NCBI GenBank assembly: GCA_900314395.1
Contig: OMVB01000008.1
Coordinates: 1 to 46,437, forward strand
Source of the DNA: an uncultured Prevotellaceae bacterium
GTDB lineage: Bacteria; Bacteroidota; Bacteroidia; Bacteroidales; UBA932
Direction of reading: 5' to 3'
Length of the DNA stretch: 46,437 bases
The first letter of the stretch is position 1; the number at the start of each line of letters is the position of its first letter. The position numbers and the translations under genes are program-made. The notes under the pieces are model-generated. The model did not search any database. It was given only the letters and a program-made list of their open reading frames with translations, and was not told the origin of the DNA. Shown one piece after another: positions 1-8,182 of the stretch.

Positions 1-9
1 AAAAGGAAT

Positions 10-70
10 AATCTATTTGTACCTGAGCGACATAGACCCTTATAATCGGAGCGAATGGTACAAATAGATT
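10..70. repeat. Long intergenic inverted repeat (14-bp perfect arms)
   Basis: The arms at 10-23 (AATCTATTTGTACC) and 57-70 (GGTACAAATAGATT) are perfect reverse complements around a 33-nt centre. No gene or promoter motif lies inside it, and no T-tract follows that would make a clear intrinsic terminator. It could be a small non-autonomous mobile element, the end of a larger element lying off the window, or a terminator for a gene to the left. The sequence alone does not decide between these. Confidence 0.7.
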
Positions 71-86
71 TTCCGTTCATGGAAAG

Positions 87-122
87 AGATTTCTCGACTC
101 GCTGCGCTCGCTCGAAATGACA
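87..122 (-). repeat. Dispersed 36-bp repeat, copy A (TGTCATTTCGA...AGAAATCT)
   Basis: Read on the minus strand this segment begins TGTCATTTCGAG and ends GAGAAATCT. It matches 31 of 36 positions of the segment at 21454-21489 inside trmB, with no gaps. Shorter relatives with the same TGTCATT start and AGAATC end lie at 9484-9510 and 35341-35367. This is intergenic, whereas the trmB and 35341 copies overlap coding sequence. Confidence 0.85.
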
Positions 123-176
123 AGAAAGAGCGCTCGAAATGACAAGAAAGAGCGCTCGCTCGGAATGACAGAGAAC
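111..176. repeat. Short tandem array of the right part of the dispersed repeat
   Basis: The unit CTCGAAATGACAAGAAAGAG plus CG (22 bp) occurs at 111-132 and again at 133-154 without change, then continues as a degenerate third copy containing CTCGGAATGACA. The unit contains the terminal CTCGAAATGACA of the 36-bp repeat at 87-122, so the array looks like local duplication of one end of that element. The copies have no unique spacers, so this is not a CRISPR array. Confidence 0.8.
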
Positions 177-213
177 AGAGCAAATATATTTTGCGATATT
201 GTAGGAGGCGGAG

Positions 214-1401
214 TTATATCCGGCAGATGATGTAGGTGGAGAAGGCAAGGTTGTGGAAGCTGCCGTTCCAGTGGATGTTGTAATAGTAGTCGTCCGGCTT
301 CTTTGTAGAGTGGTAGCTCTTGAAAAGCGAACTGTCGTAGGTGACGCGCGTACCGAACGAAAAACGATCGACATTAATACCGAAAGAAACGCTTCCGGTC
401 CAGTTAATCTTGGGCGTACTCTTGACGTTTTTAACCACTCCGGCAGACTGCTGTTCCAGATGAATCTGGTTGAAAGTCGTGAACAGAGGGATAGCCGTCA
501 TGCTAAGCGTGATATTGCGAAGCCCTCGGCGGGCGTTAGAGTTGAAAAAGCGGTAAGTTGCATGCTGCGGATTCCTGTGCCAGAATACAAGGTTGTAGGA
601 ATAACCGGCGCCAATCGCAACCTGATACGAAGTATATGAGTCGATGTTTCCCAGGCTGCGGGCCAGATACTCGTCCGGATGGAAGGAAATAGTCGCCTGC
701 ATGTACCGGGCGGCCAGAATCGCGGACCCGGCCGACTTTCTCTGAAGCGTTTTCCTGCCGAATGCGGCATCCTGGGCGAAATGCCTCTTGTTCAGGTTAT
801 AGAAAACATCCACAACACTGTACTTCAGCGACCAGTCAAGGTCGGAAATATAAAGGTTGTCATAGTAATAAGGCTGCGACGGGTCGTCACCGATTGTAAT
901 GCGGTACTTCATGTCGTCCTTAATGTTGTAGTGGCTGTAAGTGATTGACCAGGCGCCGCTTTTGTAGTTTAAAGAAAACTTCTTATTGTGCCATTTGCGC
1001 TTTTTGTTCAGTTCAAAAGACATGCTGAAGCCAAACTTGTTATATGAGGCACTGAGGCCGATGTTTTTGGTAAGCCCGCCCAGCATTCTGGACTGAACTT
1101 TTCCCGGAACAGCAATGGTCCTGACGCTGCCGTCTTCAAGAATCTGGTCGTAATTGTCCTTGAACTCCCAGTTAATCTTCATTCCGGTTCTCTTGAAAGA
1201 ATTGCTGACCTGCAGCTTAAGTTCCGGAGGAGCAATCCACAGAAAGTTGGTATCCCTGTCCGTATTGGGCTTTATCATCTGGTTCATCACCCATTTTATG
1301 CCCCTGACCACTTTGCCGTCATTCTCACCAACAGGAAAATACTGAGCCCGGGCCACAAAACCTGAGAAAACAAACAAGAATATGAGTGCCAGGCGACGCA
1401 T
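214..1401 (-). CDS. DUF4421-like outer-membrane beta-barrel protein
   Basis: This encodes 395 aa. The start at 1401 is chosen because it places a clean signal peptide first (MRRLALIFLFVFSGFVARAQ). The frame stays open upstream into yidD but without signal-peptide logic. The mature part is rich in alternating aromatic and polar strands and ends in a short strand closing ..STYIICRI, as expected for an outer-membrane barrel. The segment around residues 210-245 (FYNLNKRHFAQDAAF, then QRKSAGS) resembles the DUF4421 family of Bacteroidota, whose function is unknown. It is the last gene of the leftward block, but has its own -7 motif only seven bases before the ATG. The family call rests on recalled motif similarity and is the less certain part. 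Confidence 0.65.
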   Translation of the reverse strand: MRRLALIFLFVFSGFVARAQYFPVGENDGKVVRGIKWVMNQMIKPNTDRDTNFLWIAPPELKLQVSNSFKRTGMKINWEFKDNYDQILEDGSVRTIAVPGKVQSRMLGGLTKNIGLSASYNKFGFSMSFELNKKRKWHNKKFSLNYKSGAWSITYSHYNIKDDMKYRITIGDDPSQPYYYDNLYISDLDWSLKYSVVDVFYNLNKRHFAQDAAFGRKTLQRKSAGSAILAARYMQATISFHPDEYLARSLGNIDSYTSYQVAIGAGYSYNLVFWHRNPQHATYRFFNSNARRGLRNITLSMTAIPLFTTFNQIHLEQQSAGVVKNVKSTPKINWTGSVSFGINVDRFSFGTRVTYDSSLFKSYHSTKKPDDYYYNIHWNGSFHNLAFSTYIICRI

Positions 1402-1407
1402 AGGATG

Positions 1408-1415
1408 CAAATATA
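1408..1415 (-). promoter_or_regulatory. Promoter -7 element (TATATTTG) for the DUF4421-like gene
   Basis: On the minus strand the sequence reads TATATTTG, a full match to the Bacteroidota TAnnTTTG consensus. Its last base lies six bases before the A of the ATG, so transcription should begin at or almost at the start codon. No good TTTG -33 element is visible at the usual spacing. Confidence 0.55.
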
Positions 1416-1429
1416 CAAAAACAATTGTA

Positions 1430-1675
1430 TTATGGTACGGGGTCGTAACCCGAACCGCCCCATGGATGACAGCGCAGAATCCTGCGGACCGCAAGATACG
1501 TCCCTTTGAAGGGTCCGTGCTTACGAAGCGCCTCAAGGGCGTACTGTGAGCAAGTGGGAGTAAAGCGGCAGCTTGGCGGTTTGAACGGCGATATGCAAAC
1601 CTGGTAGAATTTTACCAGGAAGACCAGCGGAAAGATGGCAATCTGTTTAAGCACAGACTTAAATTTAGGGCTCAC
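1430..1675 (-). CDS. yidD: Membrane protein insertion efficiency factor YidD
   Basis: At 81 aa this has the usual length of YidD, a small amphipathic membrane-associated protein that helps YidC-dependent insertion of inner-membrane proteins. The family signature is complete: a hydrophobic/amphipathic N-terminus ([17 protein letters not shown]), then [20 protein letters not shown] with its conserved cysteines, and the C-terminal [12 protein letters not shown]. The start overlaps the stop of rnpA by four bases, so the two are translationally coupled. The rnpA-yidD pairing is common across bacteria, which supports both calls. Confidence 0.96.
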   Translation of the reverse strand: MSPKFKSVLKQIAIFPLVFLVKFYQVCISPFKPPSCRFTPTCSQYALEALRKHGPFKGTYLAVRRILRCHPWGGSGYDPVP

Positions 1676-2079
1676 TGTGCCACCACCTCCTTCTGTGCGG
1701 CCTTCTCTGAAATATAATTCAGAATATTTTCTACTGCTTGCTTAATCTCCTGATAATCAGCTATTTCCTTGGAGTTGTAAACAAACATTAAATCGCAGAA
1801 GCCCGGCACGTCAAGCATGCCCTTTGACCTGCGGTAAGCCTCGCGCAGCCGGCGCTTCAGAAGATTCCTCTTTACAGCCCTTTTGAAAAAGCGCTTGGAC
1901 ACGGAAACCATGATGCGGTTGCCGCTGTCAGCATCGGTGCGGAGCAGCCAGCAAAACTTCAGAACACCCTCATGGCCGAACCGGCCATCCTTCAGCAACC
2001 GTCCTATATCCGCTTTCCCGCTGAGCCTTTCTTGTTTGGAAAGGCCCTCAGGTCTTCGCGTCTGACGGACAGGAATCAT
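1672..2079 (-). CDS. rnpA: Ribonuclease P protein component
   Basis: This 135-aa basic protein is the protein subunit of RNase P, which assists the catalytic RNA in trimming tRNA 5' leaders. The RNR-type motif is visible at about residues 66-84 ([18 protein letters not shown]), preceded by the [10 protein letters not shown] strand. The start ATG overlaps the hemD stop (ATGA), and the end overlaps yidD. The gene sits in a hemD-rnpA-yidD chain rather than beside rpmH and dnaA, an arrangement I recall as usual in Bacteroidota. Confidence 0.95.
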   Translation of the reverse strand: MIPVRQTRRPEGLSKQERLSGKADIGRLLKDGRFGHEGVLKFCWLLRTDADSGNRIMVSVSKRFFKRAVKRNLLKRRLREAYRRSKGMLDVPGFCDLMFVYNSKEIADYQEIKQAVENILNYISEKAAQKEVVAQ

Positions 2080-2816
2080 AATGAAGAAAGATATACCTCC
2101 AGTGCTTTGGCTACGGAAGGAACCTCCGGGGTGGGGGCAGAAATGGCGATGGGCAGGCCCTGCTGCTCCAGCTCGCTTACAATGTGGCGGCCGAAGGTGA
2201 CGAACTTAAGATTATCCGCCTTGAAGTCGGGGAAATTCTCTTGCAGGGACTTCAGGTCTGCCGGGTTGTAAACCACAGCCAGGTCATAAGATTTTATGTC
2301 GATGTCCTTCAGGTCCTGGGAAACAGGCTTTACAAACACGCCGGTAACATAGTTGAGCCCGGCCTGGTCGAACAGTTTGGTAAGAGCCTCGTTGTTGCTG
2401 CCCTCGGAGGTGGTAATAAGGAACTTCTCTCCTTTATGTTTGGCGGTAACAAGGGCTACGACGGACTGGGGAGTGCCTGTGCCGTAAAAAATCTTTCTTT
2501 TGCGGAATACGATGTGCTTCTGGAGATAAACTGCTACGGCCTCCGTGGTGCAGAAGTATTTCATAGTGTCCGGAACCTTGACGCGGAGCTCTTCGCAAAG
2601 AGCGAAATAAGAGTCGATGGCGTGTCTTGCAGAGAAAACGATGGCTGTATAATCTGCCAGATTAAGTTTCTGGGCTCTGAATTCCCTGGAAGAAAGGGGC
2701 TCTATAAGGAAAAAAGGTTTGAAATCGATGGTAACACCGAATTTTTCACGCAATGCGTCATACGGTGCCTGATTGGCAGGTTCTGCCTGTGAAATCAGAA
2801 TTTTGCTTACACTCAT
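2076..2816 (-). CDS. hemD: Uroporphyrinogen-III synthase
   Basis: This 246-aa cytosolic protein fits HemD, which closes and inverts ring D of hydroxymethylbilane to give uroporphyrinogen III in heme and siroheme synthesis. HemD sequences are poorly conserved. The visible support is the two-lobe alternating beta-alpha pattern with the segments YTAIVFSARHAIDSY, GEKFLITTSEGSNNEALTK and YDLAVVYNPADLKSL, and the C-terminal TFGRHIVSELEQQG followed by PSVAKALE. Position upstream of rnpA and downstream of a DUF4271 gene is the familiar Bacteroidota order. No other heme gene lies in the window. Confidence 0.88.
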   Translation of the reverse strand: MSVSKILISQAEPANQAPYDALREKFGVTIDFKPFFLIEPLSSREFRAQKLNLADYTAIVFSARHAIDSYFALCEELRVKVPDTMKYFCTTEAVAVYLQKHIVFRKRKIFYGTGTPQSVVALVTAKHKGEKFLITTSEGSNNEALTKLFDQAGLNYVTGVFVKPVSQDLKDIDIKSYDLAVVYNPADLKSLQENFPDFKADNLKFVTFGRHIVSELEQQGLPIAISAPTPEVPSVAKALEVYLSSL

Positions 2817-2822
2817 ATCGTC

Positions 2823-3587
2823 CTAAAATAATATCCCACTGATTACCAGTAAAATCACGGGTATCAGTTCGAGGGCGCAAAGGTACAAAAAAGCTTTGAA
2901 TCGTTGTCCTTTCCAAGACAAAATTTCAAAATTTCGGTACAAAATGACCACAAATAATATTGTGGACTCATGGTAAAGTACACTCCTGACAGAGCTGTCC
3001 GGAGCCCCTGCCACAGTGGCGATTCCGGCTGTAAGCAGCCCCAGGACCGTTGCCACGATTGTGCCGTTGTAAATATTGGTGCGGGAAACCTTCCATTGGT
3101 CTGAAAGCGTGCGCGGAGAGAAGTAATTAACCAGTACCCACCGGAACCCGAAGGCAAGAAGCAGGGCGCCCAGGGTGACCAGCGAAACCTGCCATGGAGC
3201 CATTCCTTCCATCAAGTCCAGACGGTACAGCCCGTAGCGGGAAGAAAGCAGCGCAAGCGGCATCAGACACGCGTTAAACAGGATATTCCGGTCCCTGCTA
3301 AGGCGTACGCTTGCGAACAGGTTCGCAGTTTCTTTCCAGCGCAGCAGCCCCCCGAAGAGGTATTTTGCCAGTTCCATGAGGCGCGGCAGGCAGATGATGA
3401 CGAAGATAACGGCCGCCACTACAAGGGCGCCGTTTATGCTGTCCGCCGCCCACTGTTCCCCGTACAAGTTTTCCGGCGCGGGAAGGGCTTCCGACGGGGC
3501 CGGCACAACGCCGCCCCGGAAAGCTTCCGACGCGCTGCGGATACCTGCGGTATCAACGCCGGTAATATCAGAGACTATCCCCGGCAT
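2823..3587 (-). CDS. DUF4271 integral membrane protein
   Basis: This is a 254-aa polytopic membrane protein with about six hydrophobic segments, beginning near residue 55 (LVVAAVIFVIICLPRL) and ending at the C-terminus (LIPVILLVISGILF). The N-terminal 50 residues are hydrophilic, Ala/Ser/Pro-rich and probably unstructured. The C-terminal half (ESTILFVVILYRNFEILSWKG then FLYLCALELIPVILL) matches my memory of the DUF4271 family that precedes hemD in Bacteroidota. Its function is unknown. The first 20 bases overlap the end of the DUF2723 gene in another frame, implying co-translation. No catalytic motif is visible. Confidence 0.82.
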   Translation of the reverse strand: MPGIVSDITGVDTAGIRSASEAFRGGVVPAPSEALPAPENLYGEQWAADSINGALVVAAVIFVIICLPRLMELAKYLFGGLLRWKETANLFASVRLSRDRNILFNACLMPLALLSSRYGLYRLDLMEGMAPWQVSLVTLGALLLAFGFRWVLVNYFSPRTLSDQWKVSRTNIYNGTIVATVLGLLTAGIATVAGAPDSSVRSVLYHESTILFVVILYRNFEILSWKGQRFKAFLYLCALELIPVILLVISGILF

Positions 3588-6500
3588 CCTCCAGATCGTA
3601 CGGGTAATCGTCCTCGTCTTCCTCCGCCCCGATCAGGGCCTTGATCTTCTCTTCAACAGCCGTGTCGAACTTCTTTGCAAGTGTGCCGTCTCCGTATTCC
3701 TTCAAGGTGTCCGTAAGGTCGTAGAGAAGCTGTACGCAATACTGGAATTCCGTGTCAGATTCCTCGTAGAAATCCAGGAAGAAACCGGCCGTCTTAACGA
3801 GCTCGTTGCCATACTGCTCCGCCAGGGCGCGGCCCTTTTCAGGGGCGCCTGCGGCATAGTAAGCTGCTACCATGTAGCCTACATACAGGTCGTTGCCGGC
3901 AAAGCCTATGCATACACTCTCCAGAGGATAGGTTGTCGCAGGAACGCTCTCCTGGCATTTGTCCAGGACTGCGATGGCCTTTTCGTTTTCCCCGTTCTTA
4001 ATGAGGGCGTCGGCAACCTTGACAAATATATCCCTCTGGGGAACGGTGCCAAGGAAGGTGATAAGGTTCTGGTAATCAACGCAGTAGTCCTGGCGCTTAA
4101 GGGCATCCCAGGAGAATACGTTCATAATCTTGTTATAAAGGTCGTCCAGATCTGCCTTGCCTATTCCGTTGCTGGAGGTGATGCTGTTGCGAATCGGAAC
4201 CAGTTTTGCGGAGAAGCCTTCGTAAACAAGGTATTTCTTGAGGCCGATGTTGATGTCGCCTCCCTGGCTGAGCATATTCAAGGGCCTGTCCCACTGGTAG
4301 TTGTTCAGCAGGTCAAGGAAGAACAGCTCCTGCTTGGAAACAAATTCCTTGTTCTCCGGCAGCTCAAGCACGATTTCATCCAGGATATCCTCTGCGGGAA
4401 CGCCCTTCGGGACGATTCCGTATTTAATGGCATTCTCCTTGTTCACGGGAACGCTCATCTTTCGGGAAACGATGTAGTCTACCTTGCGTCCGTCGCGCAG
4501 CGGCAGTTTTATCTGAGGATGCTGGAACACCTTCATTACATCCGACAGCGCAACCACGGTGTCGCGCGGGTCATAGATGTAAACGAAGTCGTTGGTTCCG
4601 TACAGATACTGCTCCTGGGAAACCGAAAGCGGAATGGCTGCGGACTTGTTGCTTGCATATTTCATCTGGCCGATATACCAGTCCGTACCAAGCAGAGATG
4701 TGTTCAGCACGCGGACATCGGTACGGACACCCTCGACCTCCTGGGCATACCAGAGAGGGAAGGTATCATTGTCCCCGTGGGTGATGATATATCCGTTGGG
4801 GCCCACGGAGTTCAGGTAGTTCTTTGCCAGCTCAACTGCGGTGGCACGGTTGCTGCGGTCGTGGTCGTCCCAGTTCTGCCGGGCCATGAGGGCCGGGACG
4901 AAGAGGCACAGTGCCGATGCTGCTATTCCGGGGGCTAAACCCTTGCTGCGCAGTAACTTGGAAAGAACTTTATACAGCCACATAACGGCAAAGCCAATCC
5001 AGATGGCGAACATATAGAAGGAGCCGGCGTATGCATAATCCCTTTCGCGAACCTGGAACGGAGGCTGGTTAAGATATACAACCACGGCCAGTCCTGTCAT
5101 GAAGAACATCAGGAACACCAGCCAGCTGCCGCGTTTGTCGCGGGAGAACTGGAAGAACAGGCCGATGATGCCAAGCAGCAGCGGAAGCAGGAAATAGTGG
5201 TTCTTGCCCTTGTTCTCCGCCAGGATTGCCGGAGCGTCGCTCTGGTCCCCGAGTCTCCAGTCGTCTATGAAGCTGATGCCGCATTCCCAGTTGCCGTAGA
5301 AGCGGTTCCCGGGGGACGGCGAGTGAACGTCGTTCTGCCTTCCGGCAAAGTTCCACATGAAGTATCTCCAATACATCCAGTTGCACTGGAAATCCAGGAA
5401 GAAGCCAATATTGTCAAAGAAGGTAGGTTTCTTGTATGTTGCGCCTGGCAGAGTTGTGCCGCGGTTGCCCATGTAGGAGGCGTAGAACTGCTCGTTCCGG
5501 CCGTCAGTGGAGCTGCTCCACATCCTGGGGAACAGCATCTTTCCGGCAGATGAGTATTTGGGCTCCATCGGACCGTCCACCTTTTTATATTTGTCGCCGA
5601 CGCGGGTCCAGTATTTGGGGATGTTGATCTCGTAAGGAGCATCGAAGTACTGGCCGTAAATGAGCGGCTGGCTGCCATACTGCTCGCGTGAGAGATAGCG
5701 TACAAGGGAGAAGGCGTTGTCCGGCTGGTTCTCGTTGGACGGCGGCATCACGCTTGAGCGGATTACTACGACGGTGAATATGCTGAAGCCTATCATTACG
5801 CAGGTGAAGCAAAGCAGGATGGTGTTCAGGAGCACTTTCCCTTTCTTCATCGTCCAAAACAGTCCCAGGAAGCAGAGGGCGATGAAAAGAATCATGAAGA
5901 CAGCCGCACCAAGGTTGATGGGAAGGCCCAGCGAGTTGGTGAAGAACAGGTCTACGTAAGCTGCCAGTTTGGGCACCCAGGGGATGATGATGAAGTTCAC
6001 GATGCCAAGGATGACCATCGATATAAAGAATATCTTTACAATCTCCTTGAAGGTGTAGGGACCGTCTTCGCGGGCCCTGTAATAGTACATGAACACGATA
6101 GCCGGGATTGCCAGGAGGTTCAGCAGGTGAACGCCAATCGACAGTCCCATAAGGAAGGAAATCAGTACAATCCAGCGGTTGGCGCCGGGGCGGTCAGCCT
6201 GCTCGTACCACTTTGTCATCGCCCAGAATACAATGGCGGTGAAGAGGGACGACATCGCGTAAACCTCTCCCTCAACGGCGGAGAACCAGAAAGTGTCGGA
6301 GAAACAGTAGGCAAGGGCACCTACGGCTCCGGCACCCATTATGGCCACTGATGCGCCTTTGGTATAGTTACCGTCGGCTCCGGTCTTGAACATACGTTTT
6401 GCAAAGAAAACGATGGTCAGGTACAGGAAGAAGATGGTGAATGCAGAGCAGAGGGCGCTGAGTATGTTTACGGCGACGGCTGCTCCGGAGGCACCGGTGA

Positions 6501-6705
6501 ACAGGGTGAAAAACCTTGCTATCAGCTGGAAAACCGGGTTGCCGGGAGCGTGTCCCACTTCCAGTTTATATGACGATGCGATGAATTCTCCGCAGTCCCA
6601 GAACGAAGCGGACGGCTCTATTGTGGAAATATATGTAAATGAGGCGATTACCAGCACAACTACCGATGTCACCAGGTTCCACAATCTGAATTGTTTTTTA
6701 TCCAT
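3568..6705 (-). CDS. DUF2723 membrane protein, GT-C glycosyltransferase-like
   Basis: This encodes 1045 aa. The start at 6705 gives MDKKQFRLWN followed directly by the first membrane helix; the frame is open for 22 more codons but those run into the promoter. The family signature follows helix 1: ASFWDCGEFIASSYKLEVGH with the acidic DCGE at 37-40 and GHAPG at 51-55. This resembles the first periplasmic loop of GT-C fold transferases, where the acidic residue is catalytic. About a dozen helices fill residues 10-630, then comes a large soluble C-terminal region (NGYIITHGDNDTFPLWYAQE) and an acidic tail. Bacteroidota members have been linked to protein O-mannosylation; that role is inferred here. 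It is the first gene of the leftward operon, with promoter at 6758-6790. Confidence 0.88.
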   Translation of the reverse strand: MDKKQFRLWNLVTSVVVLVIASFTYISTIEPSASFWDCGEFIASSYKLEVGHAPGNPVFQLIARFFTLFTGASGAAVAVNILSALCSAFTIFFLYLTIVFFAKRMFKTGADGNYTKGASVAIMGAGAVGALAYCFSDTFWFSAVEGEVYAMSSLFTAIVFWAMTKWYEQADRPGANRWIVLISFLMGLSIGVHLLNLLAIPAIVFMYYYRAREDGPYTFKEIVKIFFISMVILGIVNFIIIPWVPKLAAYVDLFFTNSLGLPINLGAAVFMILFIALCFLGLFWTMKKGKVLLNTILLCFTCVMIGFSIFTVVVIRSSVMPPSNENQPDNAFSLVRYLSREQYGSQPLIYGQYFDAPYEINIPKYWTRVGDKYKKVDGPMEPKYSSAGKMLFPRMWSSSTDGRNEQFYASYMGNRGTTLPGATYKKPTFFDNIGFFLDFQCNWMYWRYFMWNFAGRQNDVHSPSPGNRFYGNWECGISFIDDWRLGDQSDAPAILAENKGKNHYFLLPLLLGIIGLFFQFSRDKRGSWLVFLMFFMTGLAVVVYLNQPPFQVRERDYAYAGSFYMFAIWIGFAVMWLYKVLSKLLRSKGLAPGIAASALCLFVPALMARQNWDDHDRSNRATAVELAKNYLNSVGPNGYIITHGDNDTFPLWYAQEVEGVRTDVRVLNTSLLGTDWYIGQMKYASNKSAAIPLSVSQEQYLYGTNDFVYIYDPRDTVVALSDVMKVFQHPQIKLPLRDGRKVDYIVSRKMSVPVNKENAIKYGIVPKGVPAEDILDEIVLELPENKEFVSKQELFFLDLLNNYQWDRPLNMLSQGGDINIGLKKYLVYEGFSAKLVPIRNSITSSNGIGKADLDDLYNKIMNVFSWDALKRQDYCVDYQNLITFLGTVPQRDIFVKVADALIKNGENEKAIAVLDKCQESVPATTYPLESVCIGFAGNDLYVGYMVAAYYAAGAPEKGRALAEQYGNELVKTAGFFLDFYEESDTEFQYCVQLLYDLTDTLKEYGDGTLAKKFDTAVEEKIKALIGAEEDEDDYPYDLEDAGDSL

Positions 6706-6757
6706 ATTTTTAATGTTTTCTTTTGGGCCGGTCTTTCTTTTTGAAGACACTAACCTG

Positions 6758-6790
6758 CAAATATACGGCAATAATCGTTATCTTTGCAAA
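6758..6790 (-). promoter_or_regulatory. Promoter for the DUF2723-DUF4271-hemD-rnpA-yidD block
   Basis: On the minus strand a TTTG at 6787-6790 is followed after 21 bp by TATATTTG at 6758-6765, matching the Bacteroidota TTTG/TAnnTTTG arrangement. The ATG lies 52 bases downstream. This promoter overlaps the divergent one serving the SUI1-like gene. Confidence 0.6.
6779..6786 (+). promoter_or_regulatory. Promoter -7 element (TATCTTTG) for the SUI1-like gene
   Basis: TATCTTTG fits TAnnTTTG and lies 33 bases before the ATG at 6820. It sits between the -7 and -33 boxes of the opposing promoter, so the two divergent transcription units probably compete for polymerase. No convincing -33 TTTG is seen for this direction. 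Confidence 0.55.
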
Positions 6791-6819
6791 AATTGTGCTT
6801 GTAATTAAAGTATAGGACA

Positions 6820-7167
6820 ATGGATAATGACTGGAAAAAACGGCTTGGAGTAGTGTTCTCCACCAACCCGGACTTCAACTATCAGACGGAGGAGACTGCC
6901 GCTCAGGCAGAGACTCTTCCCAAGGCCAGGCAGCGCCTGATAGTGGGTATAGACCGCAGGAACCGCGGGGGTAAGACTGTCACCCTTATCAGCGGTTTTG
7001 TGGGCAGCAAGGAAGATCTGGCGGAACTTGGCCGTACCCTTAAGGTGAAATGTGGGGTTGGAGGCGCTGCAAAGGATGGGGAGATCACCATCCAGGGAGA
7101 CCTTAGGGAAAAAATTGTAAATTTGTTACATTCAATGGGTTACACCTTAGCAAAAAGAGGAAATTAA
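6820..7167 (+). CDS. SUI1/eIF1-like translation initiation factor (YciH type)
   Basis: This 115-aa protein belongs to the eIF1/SUI1 family, whose bacterial members (YciH) are thought to bind the small ribosomal subunit near the P site and affect start-site fidelity. The SUI1 domain covers about residues 35-112: RQRLIVGIDRRNRGGKTVTL, then GFVGSKEDLAELGRTLKVKC, GVGGAAKDGEITIQGD and the final helix KIVNLLHSMGY. The N-terminal 35 residues are variable. It is separated from the following methyltransferase by one base, so the two are probably co-transcribed. The bacterial role is not well settled. Confidence 0.9.
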   Translation: MDNDWKKRLGVVFSTNPDFNYQTEETAAQAETLPKARQRLIVGIDRRNRGGKTVTLISGFVGSKEDLAELGRTLKVKCGVGGAAKDGEITIQGDLREKIVNLLHSMGYTLAKRGN

Positions 7168-7168
7168 T

Positions 7169-8092
7169 ATGAAACTTGAGTTCCCCTCCGATGCCTGGAA
7201 GGACTACGAGCTGCTGGACAGCGGCAACTATGAGAAACTGGAGCGCTTTGGCTCCGTGGTGATGTCGCGCCCGGAACCAAAAGCCCTGTGGGACAAGACT
7301 TTGACCGATGCCGATTGGGCCAGGCTTTCTCATACACACTTTGTTCCCGGAGCCGGATTCGGCAAAGCCGGAAAAGAGGACAGCGGCACCTGGGAGCGTC
7401 TCAAGAAGATGGACGACCAGTGGTACATCCGTTATGCCGGCGGCCCCAGGTTCCGCCTGCGCCTTGGCCTTACATCCTTCAAGCATGTGGGCGTTTTCCC
7501 TGAGCAGGCGCCCAACTGGGAGTACATTTACGCCCACACCTCAAAACTTGCCGCCGATGCCAGGGCGGCCGGCGCTCCCGCGCCCAAGGTTTTGAACCTC
7601 TTTGCCTATACAGGGGCGGCGTCGCTCGCCGCCAGGGCCGCCGGCGCCGATGTCACACACCTTGACTCCGTACGCCAGGTGGTTACATGGGCGCGTAACA
7701 ACATGGAAGAGAGCAACTTGGACGGAATAAGATGGGTTGTTGAGGACGCTCTTAAATTCGCTAAAAGAGAGCTAAAAAGGGGCAACAAATACCAGGGTAT
7801 TATCCTTGATCCGCCGGCTTACGGACACGGCCCGGACGGGGAGAAATGGAAGCTGGACGAGCTCCTCTTCGGCCTGCTCAAAACAGTGGCGGGGATACTG
7901 GCTCCGAAGGACAGCTTCATGGTGCTGAACCTTTATTCCAACGGCTATTCCGCCACACTTGGAGAGACGCTTGTAAAGCAGGCTTTCCGGCTGTCCGGCC
8001 AGGAAGCCGGGCTTGAAAGCGGGGAACTGGCCCTTATGGACAAGTTCGGGAAGGCTTTGCCACTGAGCATTTTCGTCCGTCTGGCCCGGTAA
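7169..8092 (+). CDS. Class I SAM-dependent rRNA methyltransferase (RlmI/RlmK-like, no PUA domain)
   Basis: This 307-aa methyltransferase has the SAM-binding motif VLNLFAYTGAASLAARAAGA near residues 142-161, the acidic loop DVTHLDSVRQVV, and the DPPAYGHGP motif near 212 that marks the RlmI/RlmK branch of 23S rRNA methyltransferases. The N-terminal 100 residues (AWKDYELLDSGNYEKLERFG) form the usual RNA-binding lead-in, but the PUA domain found at the start of E. coli RlmI is absent. The exact target base cannot be told from sequence. It starts one base after the SUI1-like stop, suggesting a joint translation or ribosome role. Confidence 0.85.
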   Translation: MKLEFPSDAWKDYELLDSGNYEKLERFGSVVMSRPEPKALWDKTLTDADWARLSHTHFVPGAGFGKAGKEDSGTWERLKKMDDQWYIRYAGGPRFRLRLGLTSFKHVGVFPEQAPNWEYIYAHTSKLAADARAAGAPAPKVLNLFAYTGAASLAARAAGADVTHLDSVRQVVTWARNNMEESNLDGIRWVVEDALKFAKRELKRGNKYQGIILDPPAYGHGPDGEKWKLDELLFGLLKTVAGILAPKDSFMVLNLYSNGYSATLGETLVKQAFRLSGQEAGLESGELALMDKFGKALPLSIFVRLAR

Positions 8093-8122
8093 AACGATAA
8101 AGTTCGCGCAACCTGCACGATA

Positions 8123-8151
8123 TTCCGCAAAAGATTCTTACTTTTGCGGAA
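8123..8151 (+). promoter_or_regulatory. 11-bp inverted repeat overlapping the pgk -7 element
   Basis: The arms TTCCGCAAAAG (8123-8133) and CTTTTGCGGAA (8141-8151) are perfect complements around a 7-nt centre. The sequence TACTTTTG at 8139-8146 fits TAnnTTTG, so the presumed pgk -7 box lies across the centre and right arm. The symmetry could be an operator for a dimeric repressor, or a terminator for the preceding gene; no T-tract follows the right arm. The pgk ATG is 36 bases further on. Confidence 0.5.
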
Positions 8152-8182
8152 CGCAAAACGGAAAATTTAATCGTAATATATT

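Noticed and set aside
111-176. Possible small CRISPR array
   Set aside because: The 22-bp units follow each other without unique spacers and contain part of a dispersed repeat, and no cas gene is present.
3376-4938. Long open frame on the plus strand opposite DUF2723 and DUF4271
   Set aside because: It lies fully antisense to two well-supported genes, has no recognisable domain, signal or promoter, and its length follows from the codon bias of the true genes.
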